Below, one piece after another: positions 18,548-29,234 of a stretch of 64,000 bases of DNA. Positions within the stretch are counted from its first letter, which is position 1, and each line of letters opens with the position of its first letter. Made by a program: the position numbers and the translations under genes. The notes beneath the pieces were generated by a model that made no database searches, had not been told where the DNA came from, and worked only from the letters and a program-made list of their open reading frames with translations. Source of the stretch: Shewanella waksmanii ATCC BAA-643 (lineage in GTDB: Bacteria > Pseudomonadota > Gammaproteobacteria > Enterobacterales > Shewanellaceae); NCBI RefSeq assembly GCF_000518805.1, contig NZ_JAEH01000007.1:62001-126000 (forward strand). The letters are read 5' to 3'.

Positions 18548-19675
18548 ATGCGGATAAGTGCCAATTTTGATGGTGGGAACATCGAAGTAATTAATCAAGA
18601 GAACTTCGACGATGTTCAGCTTGCTATTCGTCCAGACGAAGGCGGGGAGTTTTACCAGTGGTTTAACTTCAAATTGGAAGGCGTTGTTGGGGCTAAATAC
18701 ACCCTCAACATTATTAATGCCGATGGCGCGTCCTATCCTAAAGGCTGGGAAAATTACCAAGCTGCTGCAACCTATGACAGACAAACCTGGTTCCGCTTAC
18801 CGACAAGTTATCAGGATGGCAAACTCACCATTGATGTGCAGTTAGATTGCGATGCGATTCAAATTGCTTATTTCGCACCTTATAGCTACGAGCGTCATCA
18901 AGATCTGTTAGCCGCAGTACAAGTTCACCCGCTAGTGTCATTAACACATTTAGGTGAAACACTTGATAAGCGTGACCTGACGTTAGTCAAAGTCGGTGAC
19001 GATGATGAGCAAAAAGCCAAGATTTGGATCACTGCAAGGCAGCACCCAGGTGAAACCATGGCTGAGTGGTTGGTCGAGGGGCTACTCAACAACCTATTAG
19101 ATAGCGATTGCCCAACAGCTAAAGCGCTACTTGATAAAGCCAATTTCTATATTGTGCCAAATATGAATCCAGATGGTAGCGCGCGAGGTCATTTGCGCAC
19201 CAATGCGGCCGGAGTGAACTTAAATCGCGAATGGCAAAATCCATCTTTAGCTCGCAGTCCTGAAGTGTTTCATGTGATCAACAAAATGAAACAAGAAGGT
19301 GTTGATCTATTTTATGACGTGCACGGTGATGAAGGCTTGCCTTATGTATTTCTGGCAGGTTGTGAAGGCGTGCCGTCTTATACTCAAGAGATGGCAACGT
19401 TGCAGCAGTCTTTCGTGAACGCTTTACTGATGGCTAGCGCAGATTTCCAAGATAAGTTTGGCTATGACAAAGATGAACCAGGTAAAGCGAACCTTACCGT
19501 GGCTTCAAACTGGGTGGCAGAGCACTTCAAATGTTTATCAAATACGCTTGAAATGCCATTTAAAGATAATGCAAATATGCCTGATCCCATTTCAGGTTGG
19601 TCTCCAGAGCGCAGCATGTATTTAGGTGAAGCTTCACTTTTGGCCATGCTAGCTGTAGTTGATAAATTAAGGTAA
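18548..19675 (+). CDS. M14-family zinc carboxypeptidase, cytosolic (CCP/Nna1-like) type
   Basis: This 375-aa protein has no signal peptide. Residues 1-120 form a beta-rich N-terminal domain (YFAPYSYERH at its end) typical of cytosolic carboxypeptidases. The catalytic M14 domain has the zinc motif HPGETMAEW, MNPDGSARGHLRTNAAGVNLNRE-type sequence with NREW, and a third-ligand region DVHGDEG. It would trim C-terminal residues from peptides or proteins; in animals relatives remove glutamates from tubulin, but the bacterial substrate is unknown. It precedes a zinc-ribbon membrane protein and a YeaC-like gene within a few bases, so the three are probably an operon. Confidence 0.88.
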   Translation: MRISANFDGGNIEVINQENFDDVQLAIRPDEGGEFYQWFNFKLEGVVGAKYTLNIINADGASYPKGWENYQAAATYDRQTWFRLPTSYQDGKLTIDVQLDCDAIQIAYFAPYSYERHQDLLAAVQVHPLVSLTHLGETLDKRDLTLVKVGDDDEQKAKIWITARQHPGETMAEWLVEGLLNNLLDSDCPTAKALLDKANFYIVPNMNPDGSARGHLRTNAAGVNLNREWQNPSLARSPEVFHVINKMKQEGVDLFYDVHGDEGLPYVFLAGCEGVPSYTQEMATLQQSFVNALLMASADFQDKFGYDKDEPGKANLTVASNWVAEHFKCLSNTLEMPFKDNANMPDPISGWSPERSMYLGEASLLAMLAVVDKLR

Positions 19676-19680
19676 CGGCG

Positions 19681-19998
19681 ATGGCGTTAGTAGAATGTCA
19701 GCAGTGTAATAAGCGCATATCGAGTCAAGCTAAGTCTTGCTCTCATTGTAGTAGCGTGATGGGTGAGGTTAATGAATCGCAAATGCGCATTAGCCATATA
19801 CGTCGCTCTAATCAGTTAATGAACCAAAGTTTTATCGCCATGACCTTGTTTATAGCCGGTGTGGTTATTTGGTTCTGGGGTGGCGAAAGTGCGACAGGGA
19901 TGCGCGCCTATGTCGCGGGCAGCTGTTTTGTTTTTGGCTTTGTCGGCTACCTGATTGCTAGGGTAAGAATCGTACTACACAAACGGAAAAGCGTATGA
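19681..19998 (+). CDS. Small zinc-ribbon membrane protein
   Basis: This 105-aa protein begins with a four-cysteine ribbon (CQQCNKRISSQAKSCSHC), then two hydrophobic segments (SFIAMTLFIAGVVIWFW and VAGSCFVFGFVGYLIARV). It starts five bases after the carboxypeptidase gene and overlaps the next gene by four bases (ATGA), so it is cotranscribed. The function is unknown. Confidence 0.8.
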   Translation: MALVECQQCNKRISSQAKSCSHCSSVMGEVNESQMRISHIRRSNQLMNQSFIAMTLFIAGVVIWFWGGESATGMRAYVAGSCFVFGFVGYLIARVRIVLHKRKSV

Positions 19999-20276
19999 GC
20001 GAGATTAACAAAGTGATTGATGATATGCCTGAAGAGGTCTATCAAAGCTTATTAAGTGCCGTTGAAATTGGCAAGTGGGAAGATGGCACAGTATTAAGCC
20101 AGCAGCAGCGGGATCAAACCCAGCAGTTGGTGATGTTATATCAGGCGCGCAGGCTTAGTCAAACTGATCATTTCACCATCAATAATCAAGGCGAAGTGAA
20201 CGAGCTGTCGAAGGCGGAATTGAAAAAACAGTTTAAAGGTGAGTCGATAGCTCAGTTTAAAGAGCAAGATCTTTAA
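19995..20276 (+). CDS. YeaC-like protein (DUF1315)
   Basis: This 93-aa acidic protein matches the YeaC/DUF1315 family: MPEEVYQSLLSAVEIGKWEDG, LSQQQRDQTQQLVMLYQARR and the C-terminal FTINNQGEV. No biochemical role is established for the family. It overlaps the preceding gene by ATGA and is followed by a strong terminator. Confidence 0.85.
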   Translation: MSEINKVIDDMPEEVYQSLLSAVEIGKWEDGTVLSQQQRDQTQQLVMLYQARRLSQTDHFTINNQGEVNELSKAELKKQFKGESIAQFKEQDL

Positions 20277-20290
20277 CTTATAAAACTTTG

Positions 20291-20325
20291 GCGCCAATTT
20301 AGATCATACCGATCTAAATTGGCGC
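20291..20325 (+). terminator. Terminator after yeaC-like gene, convergent with ansA
   Basis: GCGCCAATTTAGATC (20291-20305) and GATCTAAATTGGCGC (20311-20325) form a perfect 15-bp stem with an ATACC loop, then TTTTATTTTT. It separates the operon from the convergent ansA. Confidence 0.92.
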
Positions 20326-20364
20326 TTTTATTTTTGAGTGATATTGCAAAATCGAGTAGCAGGA

Positions 20365-21378
20365 CTAGTCTTCGCTTAATTCACCAAATAGGTTTTGCTG
20401 CATCTGACTGCGGATTTGCTCCGGACTTAATTGCTGAGACAATAAATAGTGCAGCTTGGTCAGTGCCGCCTCTGTTGTCATATCAAAGCCGCTTATCACG
20501 CCGGCCTTAGCAAGCGCATTGCCTGTTGCATAGCCGCCCATATTGACCTTGCCCTGTAAACACTGAGTCAAGTTCACTAGAATGATACCCCGCTCAGAGG
20601 CCCGTTTTAAGCAGGCTAACAACTCTGGATTCTGCGGCGCGTTACCCACACCATATGTTAGCAAGATTAAGGCTTTAACTGGCTGCCTTAGCAAATTATC
20701 AATCACATCTGTGGTGATCCCTGGATACAGGGTCACTACACCAACAGGTTGTGGGGTAATCGTCTTTACCGCTAATTGCTGCTTAGATTCATCGGCAATT
20801 TTACCGGCTTTAAGTCGTATTTTAATCCCGGCTTCGAGTAACAGTGGGAAGTTTGGGGACGCAAAAGCATCGAACCCATCGGCATGGGCCTTAGTGGTAC
20901 GATTGCCCCGAAACAGCTTATTGTTAAAGAACAAGCATACTTCAGCCACTGGATAATTGGCCGCAATGTATAACGCGTTAAGCAGGTTAGTTTGGCCGTC
21001 CGAGCGAAGTTGCGCTAGCGGAATTTGAGAGCCGGTAACAATGACAGGTTTGCCCAATCCTTGCAGCATAAACGATAGTGCTGAAGCGGTGAATGCCATG
21101 GTATCTGTGCCGTGCAAAATAACAAATCCATCGTACTTGTCATAATTGGCTTTAATATCATTAGCAATCATTTGCCAATCAGTGGGAGCCATGTTCGAAG
21201 AGTCAATCAGCGGGCAATACTCTGATATTTCAAAATGAGGCATCTCTTCATGAAAAAACTCGGGCATTGATTTGACACAGTCGGTTAAAAAACCTGGAAC
21301 AGGTGCAAAACCATTAGCGGTTTTTTGCATACCTATGGTACCACCGGTGTAGGCGACATAAATCGAACGTTTAGTCAT
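20365..21378 (-). CDS. ansA: L-asparaginase I, cytoplasmic
   Basis: This 337-aa enzyme hydrolyses L-asparagine to aspartate and ammonia. The two catalytic threonine regions are visible: YTGGTIGMQ near residue 10 and VILHGTDTMAF near residue 90. It lacks a signal peptide, fitting type I rather than the periplasmic type II. The length is the usual one. It lies downstream of sppA on the same strand but behind a terminator (21436-21459), with a TATAAT on the reverse strand near 21411-21417, so it probably has its own promoter. Confidence 0.95.
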   Translation of the reverse strand: MTKRSIYVAYTGGTIGMQKTANGFAPVPGFLTDCVKSMPEFFHEEMPHFEISEYCPLIDSSNMAPTDWQMIANDIKANYDKYDGFVILHGTDTMAFTASALSFMLQGLGKPVIVTGSQIPLAQLRSDGQTNLLNALYIAANYPVAEVCLFFNNKLFRGNRTTKAHADGFDAFASPNFPLLLEAGIKIRLKAGKIADESKQQLAVKTITPQPVGVVTLYPGITTDVIDNLLRQPVKALILLTYGVGNAPQNPELLACLKRASERGIILVNLTQCLQGKVNMGGYATGNALAKAGVISGFDMTTEAALTKLHYLLSQQLSPEQIRSQMQQNLFGELSED

Positions 21379-21435
21379 TGATTTGGGCTTTCAGCTAATA
21401 TTTTTCGCCGATTATACTGAGGTTGTCGCCATTAA

Positions 21436-21459
21436 AAAAGCCCGCTGTTGCGGGCTTTT
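21436..21459 (-). terminator. Terminator of sppA
   Basis: On the reverse strand AAAAGCCCGC pairs with GCGGGCTTTT around AACA, followed by more T residues. It lies between the sppA stop and the ansA start. Confidence 0.9.
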
Positions 21460-21471
21460 AACTCAATGACA

Positions 21472-23310
21472 TTAAATATTGCAAGTATCGCAATACAAGT
21501 AGATATTATTGGGGTCATCAAACGATGAGAACTCTTCAATTGCTGAGTCCAATTGCTGCAAGATATCTTGCAATATCGTACTTTGAAGCTGTGACTCAGG
21601 TAGATAACTGACCGCCTTGGCAAACATCGCTTGAATCAATTGATCTTGAGCACTCAATTCTTGCTCAATCACTTTGGTATCATATTTATCGAGTTCGGCA
21701 AGTTCAGCCGCTTTTGCCACAGCATTGTTTAAGTCGCCGAGCTCATCAACCAGACCCAGTTGTTTTGCTTTGGCGCCTGACCATACACGACCTTGTGCAA
21801 TGGCATCGACTTCATCGAGACTCATGTTACGCTCAGTGGCCACCAGTGAGATAAAATCATGGTAACCGCGCTCTATATAGCGTTGAATAACCGCTTTAAG
21901 TTCGCTGTTTAGCCCTTTAGCTGTCGAGAACGTAGACCATTCAGAAGTTGCGACTCCATCAGTATGGATACCCAGGTGAGCTAAAGAATCTTCAAAAGTG
22001 GTTACCATACCGAAGATACCGATAGAGCCGGTTAGCGTGGTTGGGGTTGCCATAATATAGTCGGCACTTGCCGATATCCAGTAGCCTCCTGAAGCGGCAT
22101 AACTACCCATGCTGACAACAACTGGTTTGCCGGCTGATTTAAGTGCGATGACTTCCTGACGGATCTGCTCAGATGCAAACGCGCTACCACCTGGACTATC
22201 AACTCGCATAACAACGGCTTTCACATTGTCATCAAAACGTGCATCGCGGAGTAATTTAGCGGTGCTTTCGCCGCCAATTTGGCCAGCAGGCTGATTACCA
22301 TTTAAGATGGTGCCTTTAGCAACGACAATACCAACGGTATCTTCAATGCTTAAACTAGGGTGTTTAGCGACTAGTGTTTGATAATCGTTAAAGCCTATTT
22401 GCTTATAGCTATCGGCATTGGCTTGTTCACCTACTAGTTCAACCATCGCAAGTCTAAACTCTTCTGCCGATGCGAGTTGGTCGACTAAACCAAGATTAAC
22501 CGCCATTTGAGCGCCTTTACCTTGCGCTTTGTCGAGTTCTTGTAGATAACGCTCACCGCTTAGCATGAGGGCATCGTCGGCAATGCCGCGATTAGTGGTT
22601 ACGGTTTGCTGGTAACTTTGCCAGATGTCATCAAGAAGGTCTTTATTCGCAGCCTTGGCTGCGTCGGACATATCATCACGCAGGTAAGGTTCAACAGCGG
22701 ATTTGAAGGTACCAACTCTAAACACATGAGCTTTAATTTTTAGCTTATCTAGCGCAGATTTATAATACTGGCGATAACGGCTTAAGCCTTCAATTTCAAC
22801 GCTGCCTTGCGGATTTAAATAGATGGTATCGGCAAAACTGGCTAATAGGTATTGGTTTTGTCCATACCAGTTACCGTTGGCAACAATAGGTTTACCACTT
22901 TGCTTAAACTGATGCAGCGCTTCACCTATGGATTGGAGTTTACTGATCCCAGTCCACTTAAGGTGACCAATATCTAGCACTAATGCGGAAATACGGCGGT
23001 CTGATGCGGCGTTATTTATGACATCCAGTACATCGGCTAGCAGTATTTCGCCATCGCCTTGATTGCTTCCGCTTTTCATTGCTGCTTCTATTGGGTCAAC
23101 AGGGCGCTTTTGTTCTACTATCACCCCGGAAAGGTCGAGTACCAGCGCAGAGCCTTTTTCTATCTCTATGGTTTCTTCATTTGTTAAGACAAAGACAAAC
23201 AGCAGTAAAAATCCAAAAAAGAACAGGTTCAGCAAAAGTTTGCGAGTACCGTTCACTAGGTTCCATATAAGCTTTACTATTCTTTTAAATAATGAGGGTT
23301 TAGCGGACAT
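21472..23310 (-). CDS. sppA: Signal peptide peptidase SppA (67-kDa type)
   Basis: This 612-aa inner-membrane serine protease digests signal peptides left after secretion. It has one N-terminal membrane anchor (LLNLFFFGFLLLFVFVLT) and two tandem S49 domains. The N-terminal half supplies the catalytic lysine (GTFKSAVEPY) and the C-terminal half the serine (GSYAASGGYWISASAD), as in E. coli SppA. AAAGGAG lies just before the ATG at 23310. It is divergent from fadH. Confidence 0.94.
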   Translation of the reverse strand: MSAKPSLFKRIVKLIWNLVNGTRKLLLNLFFFGFLLLFVFVLTNEETIEIEKGSALVLDLSGVIVEQKRPVDPIEAAMKSGSNQGDGEILLADVLDVINNAASDRRISALVLDIGHLKWTGISKLQSIGEALHQFKQSGKPIVANGNWYGQNQYLLASFADTIYLNPQGSVEIEGLSRYRQYYKSALDKLKIKAHVFRVGTFKSAVEPYLRDDMSDAAKAANKDLLDDIWQSYQQTVTTNRGIADDALMLSGERYLQELDKAQGKGAQMAVNLGLVDQLASAEEFRLAMVELVGEQANADSYKQIGFNDYQTLVAKHPSLSIEDTVGIVVAKGTILNGNQPAGQIGGESTAKLLRDARFDDNVKAVVMRVDSPGGSAFASEQIRQEVIALKSAGKPVVVSMGSYAASGGYWISASADYIMATPTTLTGSIGIFGMVTTFEDSLAHLGIHTDGVATSEWSTFSTAKGLNSELKAVIQRYIERGYHDFISLVATERNMSLDEVDAIAQGRVWSGAKAKQLGLVDELGDLNNAVAKAAELAELDKYDTKVIEQELSAQDQLIQAMFAKAVSYLPESQLQSTILQDILQQLDSAIEEFSSFDDPNNIYLYCDTCNI

Positions 23311-23477
23311 TACCCACTCCTTTATCGCTCGATTAGGCCTATGCTAACTGAAAAGCGAGGGCAGGGGAAAATAGAATTGTAAATGAATCTAATCATGCCA
23401 ACCGTTGGCTGGCTATTGAGCAAATACTTCAGCCGTTGTATGCTGGATTAAATCACTTGTTTAAAAAGGATGTTTGA

Positions 23478-25493
<2,016 letters not shown>

Positions 25494-25509
25494 CGGTTAA
25501 CGTTAGATT

Positions 25510-25545
25510 GAAAACCAGCTTGGTTACGAACCTAAGCTGGTTTTC
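25510..25545. terminator. Bidirectional terminator after fadH
   Basis: GAAAACCAGCTTGGTT and AACCTAAGCTGGTTTTC form a long stem around ACG, with a one-base bulge. It lies between convergent fadH and the small membrane-protein gene. Confidence 0.88.
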
Positions 25546-25563
25546 TATACTATTTGCAGCAGA

Positions 25564-26010
25564 TTATTGCGCTGCTTGCTTGTGATATTGCTTAACGCCG
25601 AGTTTTTCACCCCATTTAAAACAGTAATAAGCAATCAAAAGATAGACAATCATCGCGACTGCAATCACTAAGTTAAACCAACCTAGCTCACTAAAATCGT
25701 CTATCAAAGCCGTATCCATTGTTAACATTAGCAGTGCCAACGCGACTAAGTTTAAGCCAGTCCAACAGATTATCGCTAGCCATCGCGTTTTTCGGCTGAT
25801 TAATGCCCCGGTAGTTTGGCCTAAATATAGGCCAATACATATAGCTGGCATCACAATGGTCATAACATTGCCGCTAGTAGATTCACTGCCTAATATCTCT
25901 TGAAATACGCCAAGTAGAATACTTGCTAGTGTCGAGGCCAGCCAAAGCATTAAACCAATTACAACTGGAGCGGGTAAACGAGATAGGTATTGTGAAAACT
26001 GCTGTTTCAT
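25564..26010 (-). CDS. Small four-helix membrane protein, unknown
   Basis: This 148-aa protein has four hydrophobic segments (VVIGLMLWLASTLASILLGV; VMTIVMPAICIGLYLG; WLAIICWTGLNLVALALLML; FNLVIAVAMIVYLLIAYYCF). I choose the ATG at 26010 because AAGGAAGAAG lies just upstream; the frame is open further to 26049 but without a ribosome site. I do not recognise the family. It is convergent with fadH across a shared terminator. Confidence 0.7.
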   Translation of the reverse strand: MKQQFSQYLSRLPAPVVIGLMLWLASTLASILLGVFQEILGSESTSGNVMTIVMPAICIGLYLGQTTGALISRKTRWLAIICWTGLNLVALALLMLTMDTALIDDFSELGWFNLVIAVAMIVYLLIAYYCFKWGEKLGVKQYHKQAAQ

Positions 26011-26276
26011 TACTTCTTCCTTAAAGTAAATTATAGGTGTCGACAACATGGGTAGCGTAATAGCTCGGGCATGTTGCTAGAGGAGCCGCATTTAGGCTTA
26101 ACTAGGCAGGTTTTACCCTGAAATTTAATTTGACCGGACTATAGCAAACTAGGCATAGGGCAACTACGTCGCTAAGTACTAATACTCTCAGTCAATAGAC
26201 TGAATTTAATCTAGTTTGTTGCTTGCTAAAATGTATTTCTCAGTTAGTTTTAATACTAACAATAAGGCAACAGGTC

Positions 26277-26801
26277 ATGTTAATGAAAGTATCCTCGACT
26301 AAATTTCATTTAGGTTTAACCCATCAACTTACAACTTGGTTGCAGCGCTCGAACTTCCTGCTGTGGTGCGCGGCCTTTATTTTTATGATGTGTATCAGTG
26401 TCAGTACAACGGTTAGAGCACAATACGATGCGCAGCTTGCCGAGCGATTACAAGGCGATGACTATGGAATGAAACGCTATGTAATGGCATTACTTAAAAA
26501 AGGGCCTCATCGCCCTCAAGACAAGCAGCACGCTAGTACATTGCAAAAACAACATATGGACAATATAAGTCGCTTAGCAAAAGAGGGGAAATTAGTACTA
26601 GCGGGTCCGTTTTTGGATGAGGGTGACTTAAGGGGGATTTATATATTTAATGTCAGCACCATTGAAGAGGCGCAAGCATTAACTGCTACAGATCCAGCCA
26701 TACAAGCGGGCAGCTTAGTTATGGAGTTGCATCCGTGGTATGGCAGCGCAGCGTTGATGGATATTAATCGAATTCATCAGTCAATTACTAAATCTAAATA
26801 G
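26277..26801 (+). CDS. Exported YciI-like protein
   Basis: This 174-aa protein carries a long N-terminus with a hydrophobic segment (FLLWCAAFIFMMCISVSTTV ahead of RAQYD) that looks like a signal peptide. The mature part is a single YciI-type ferredoxin-like fold: KRYVMALLKKGP, HMDNISRLAKEGKLVLAGP, GIYIFNVSTIEEAQALTATD and the conserved HPWYG. YciI-like proteins are usually cytoplasmic and of unclear function; an exported one is uncommon. The start is uncertain: AAGG sits about 10 bp before ATG 26277, with a second ATG at 26283. Confidence 0.75.
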   Translation: MLMKVSSTKFHLGLTHQLTTWLQRSNFLLWCAAFIFMMCISVSTTVRAQYDAQLAERLQGDDYGMKRYVMALLKKGPHRPQDKQHASTLQKQHMDNISRLAKEGKLVLAGPFLDEGDLRGIYIFNVSTIEEAQALTATDPAIQAGSLVMELHPWYGSAALMDINRIHQSITKSK

Positions 26802-26917
26802 CGGGTCTTTGACTACAAACAAATCCTTTATGTCGGGTAAATATCTATAGCTGATGACTTTGCTATCAAGCAAGATTCAACTATTTTTAGTAGTAACATC
26901 TCTCAAGTGGGGCAAGT

Positions 26918-27664
26918 ATGCTGGATAAATGCCTATCTTTTAGCATAATCCTATTAATTGTTAGTTTTACTCAGACGAGTTCAGTTAAGGCTGAACCATT
27001 ACAGTTAAATATCTATACCATAGGTTTTAAGCCCTACGGCATTGACGAAGATGGTCATTTCAGTGGTATCTATTTCGAATTTGCAAATGCGCTGGCGAAA
27101 GACGCGGGCTATGTCGATAACAATAAAGTGGTGCCTTACGCACGCGTTGTCAGTGCATTAAAACAAGGCAAAATAGACCTTACCATTATGTTTCGTAATC
27201 CCGCACTAGAACAATATGTTGATTATGTTGCCGCGCTGCCGTCAAAAAAAATAGTCGTCATAGGTTTACAAAATTGGGCGATATCCCATTTGGACGATTT
27301 AGCAGGCCAAAAGTTAGCCTATTTACGCGGGGCTAAGTTTTATGAACCAATTGACACCAATACGGCGATATCTAAATATCATGTTGTGGACTATCGCCAA
27401 GGTGTTCGGCTATTAATGGCAGGAAGAGTTGATGCGATTATTGGGTCGCTGCAGTCGATCAATAATGCAGTCGCATCAATACAGAATGAAGATAATATGC
27501 AACTGACATTGGGTGAGCCCTTGGTGTTAGAAGTGAAAACACCTTGGGTACAGTTATCTAAAAAACATGCTGAACACATAGATATGGAAACGCTAAAACG
27601 CAGTTTTAGCAAATTACAAGCAAGCCAAACCTTCGAAGCACTGCAAACTAAATATGGTCAATAG
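26918..27664 (+). CDS. Periplasmic solute-binding protein, family 3-like, orphan
   Basis: This 248-aa protein has a signal peptide (SIILLIVSFTQTSSVKA) and family 3 features: LNIYTIGFKPYGIDEDG at the mature N-terminus, FEFANALAKDAGY, VPYARVVSALKQGKIDLTI, and LLMAGRVDAIIG. No permease or ATPase gene is adjacent. It is the third such lone protein in the window, with those at 9440 and 12753. The ligand is unknown. Confidence 0.78.
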   Translation: MLDKCLSFSIILLIVSFTQTSSVKAEPLQLNIYTIGFKPYGIDEDGHFSGIYFEFANALAKDAGYVDNNKVVPYARVVSALKQGKIDLTIMFRNPALEQYVDYVAALPSKKIVVIGLQNWAISHLDDLAGQKLAYLRGAKFYEPIDTNTAISKYHVVDYRQGVRLLMAGRVDAIIGSLQSINNAVASIQNEDNMQLTLGEPLVLEVKTPWVQLSKKHAEHIDMETLKRSFSKLQASQTFEALQTKYGQ

Positions 27665-27686
27665 ATGGAAAAGCCGGGGTAACGCT

Positions 27687-28064
27687 TTAGCGGGTTTTTA
27701 CGTTATTGTCGTTATCTACTCGTTCCTGAGTGTTTAACGTTTGTCTGACAGGAAAGATATCGGCCCCTTGGCTGGAAAGCTCAAGGTCGACGTCACTGTC
27801 GGGATGACAGCAACAAGGTAAACATTCGTCGGACTCTAACTCTACAAGCGGATCGGTATGATATTTTACTTTACCGCTCAGTACTTTGGTTTTACATGCA
27901 CCACAAAAGCCGTTACGGCATTCTGAAAATACCTTCACTTTCTTGGCTTCTAGTGCGTGCAACAGACTTGTGTGCTGCTGGGTATACAGCAGCACAGGTT
28001 GTCCTTTAAGGCTAACGATAGGCGCCTTTTTGATGACGTTATAGGTCAAAATCGGCAAACTCAT
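27687..28064 (-). CDS. 2Fe-2S ferredoxin, YfaE-like, partner of NrdB
   Basis: This 125-aa plant-type ferredoxin contains [14 protein letters not shown] and CLPCC, which supply the 2Fe-2S cysteines. In E. coli the equivalent YfaE, encoded next to nrdB, maintains and repairs the di-iron tyrosyl-radical cofactor of ribonucleotide reductase. The ATG at 28064 ([10 protein letters not shown]) overlaps the 3' end of nrdB by 26 bp in another frame, suggesting coupled translation; an upstream extension to 28097 would lie deeper inside nrdB. The C-terminal tail beyond the last cysteines is longer than in E. coli YfaE. Confidence 0.88.
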   Translation of the reverse strand: MSLPILTYNVIKKAPIVSLKGQPVLLYTQQHTSLLHALEAKKVKVFSECRNGFCGACKTKVLSGKVKYHTDPLVELESDECLPCCCHPDSDVDLELSSQGADIFPVRQTLNTQERVDNDNNVKTR

Positions 28065-29169
28065 CTTCATCGATAGACGCATCGATTTGACCAACAAGAT
28101 AAGAAGATACTTCTACTTCTTGTGGTGCGACTTGCACAGAATCACTTTCCAACCAGTTTTTCATCCAAGGTAGTGGGTTAGTGATCTCACTATAGGGGCT
28201 AACCAAGTTAACAGAGCGCATGCGCTCGTTGGTAATGTATTCTACATATTGGCAAAGGATCTGCTCGTTAAGACCGATCATCGAGCCATCTTTAAATAGG
28301 TATTTAGCCCATTCTTTTTCTTGCTCTGCAGCCTTAACAAAGATGGCGGTAGCTTGCTCTTCACACTCTTTGGCTATCTCACCCATTTCTGGATCGTCTT
28401 TGCCACCTTGCATTATCTTGATGATGTGTTGAGTACTATTTAAATGCAGCGCTTCATCGCGGGCAATCAAACGAATAATCTTTGCATTGCCTTCCATGAC
28501 TTTACGTTCTGCAAATGCAAAAGAGCAAGCAAAACTAACGTAAAAGCGAATCGCTTCTAGTACATTGACGGACATCATGCACAGATAGAGGGCTTTTTTA
28601 ATCTCGCGACGAGTCACATTGATTGATTGACCATCAATCTCATGCACACCTTCACCATGCAAGTTGTACGCTTGGGTAAGATTAATCAATGTATCGTAAT
28701 ACACAGCAATATCGCTGGCTCGTTTTAGGATTTCGTCGTTTTCAACAATGTCATCAAAAACTACCGAAGGATCATTGACGATATTACGAATGATGTGGGT
28801 ATAAGAGCGCGAGTGAATTGTTTCAGAAAATGACCAAGTCTCAATCCAAGTCTCTAGTTCCGGTAATGACACCAACGGCAAAAAAGCCACGTTAGGTGAA
28901 CGACCTTGAATCGAGTCTAACAAGGTTTGATACTTTAGGTTTGAGATGAAAATGTGTTTCTCATGCTCTGGTAGTGCATTGTAATCAATTTTGTCTTTGC
29001 TGACGTCAACTTCTTCTGGGCGCCAGAAAAAAGACAGCTGCTTTTCAATGAGCTTCTCAAACACTTCATACTTTTGCACATCGTAACGAGCAACATTGAC
29101 AGGTTGGCCCATAAACATAGGCTCGAGTTGGGCATTATTAGGTGTTTGACAAAAAGTTGAATAGGCCAT
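28039..29169 (-). CDS. nrdB: Class Ia ribonucleotide reductase beta subunit NrdB
   Basis: This 376-aa subunit carries the di-iron centre and tyrosyl radical used by NrdA to make deoxyribonucleotides aerobically. Iron-ligand regions are visible ([39 protein letters not shown]). The C-terminus [12 protein letters not shown] resembles the acidic tail that docks onto NrdA. It is downstream of nrdA by 65 bp, separated by a GC-rich hairpin (29188-29204), and overlaps the ferredoxin gene. Confidence 0.96.
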   Translation of the reverse strand: MAYSTFCQTPNNAQLEPMFMGQPVNVARYDVQKYEVFEKLIEKQLSFFWRPEEVDVSKDKIDYNALPEHEKHIFISNLKYQTLLDSIQGRSPNVAFLPLVSLPELETWIETWSFSETIHSRSYTHIIRNIVNDPSVVFDDIVENDEILKRASDIAVYYDTLINLTQAYNLHGEGVHEIDGQSINVTRREIKKALYLCMMSVNVLEAIRFYVSFACSFAFAERKVMEGNAKIIRLIARDEALHLNSTQHIIKIMQGGKDDPEMGEIAKECEEQATAIFVKAAEQEKEWAKYLFKDGSMIGLNEQILCQYVEYITNERMRSVNLVSPYSEITNPLPWMKNWLESDSVQVAPQEVEVSSYLVGQIDASIDEDEFADFDL

Positions 29170-29187
29170 TTTTACTCTTCCATTCTA

Positions 29188-29204
29188 TGGGGGCTAGGCC
29201 CCCA
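29188..29204 (-). other. GC-rich hairpin in the nrdA-nrdB gap
   Basis: TGGGGGC and GCCCCCA form a perfect 7-bp stem with a three-base loop. No T tract follows on the transcribed (reverse) strand, so it is more likely an mRNA stability or partial-attenuation element than a full terminator. Confidence 0.6.
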
Positions 29205-29234
29205 CATTATTATCTAATTAACTAGGATACGGGC

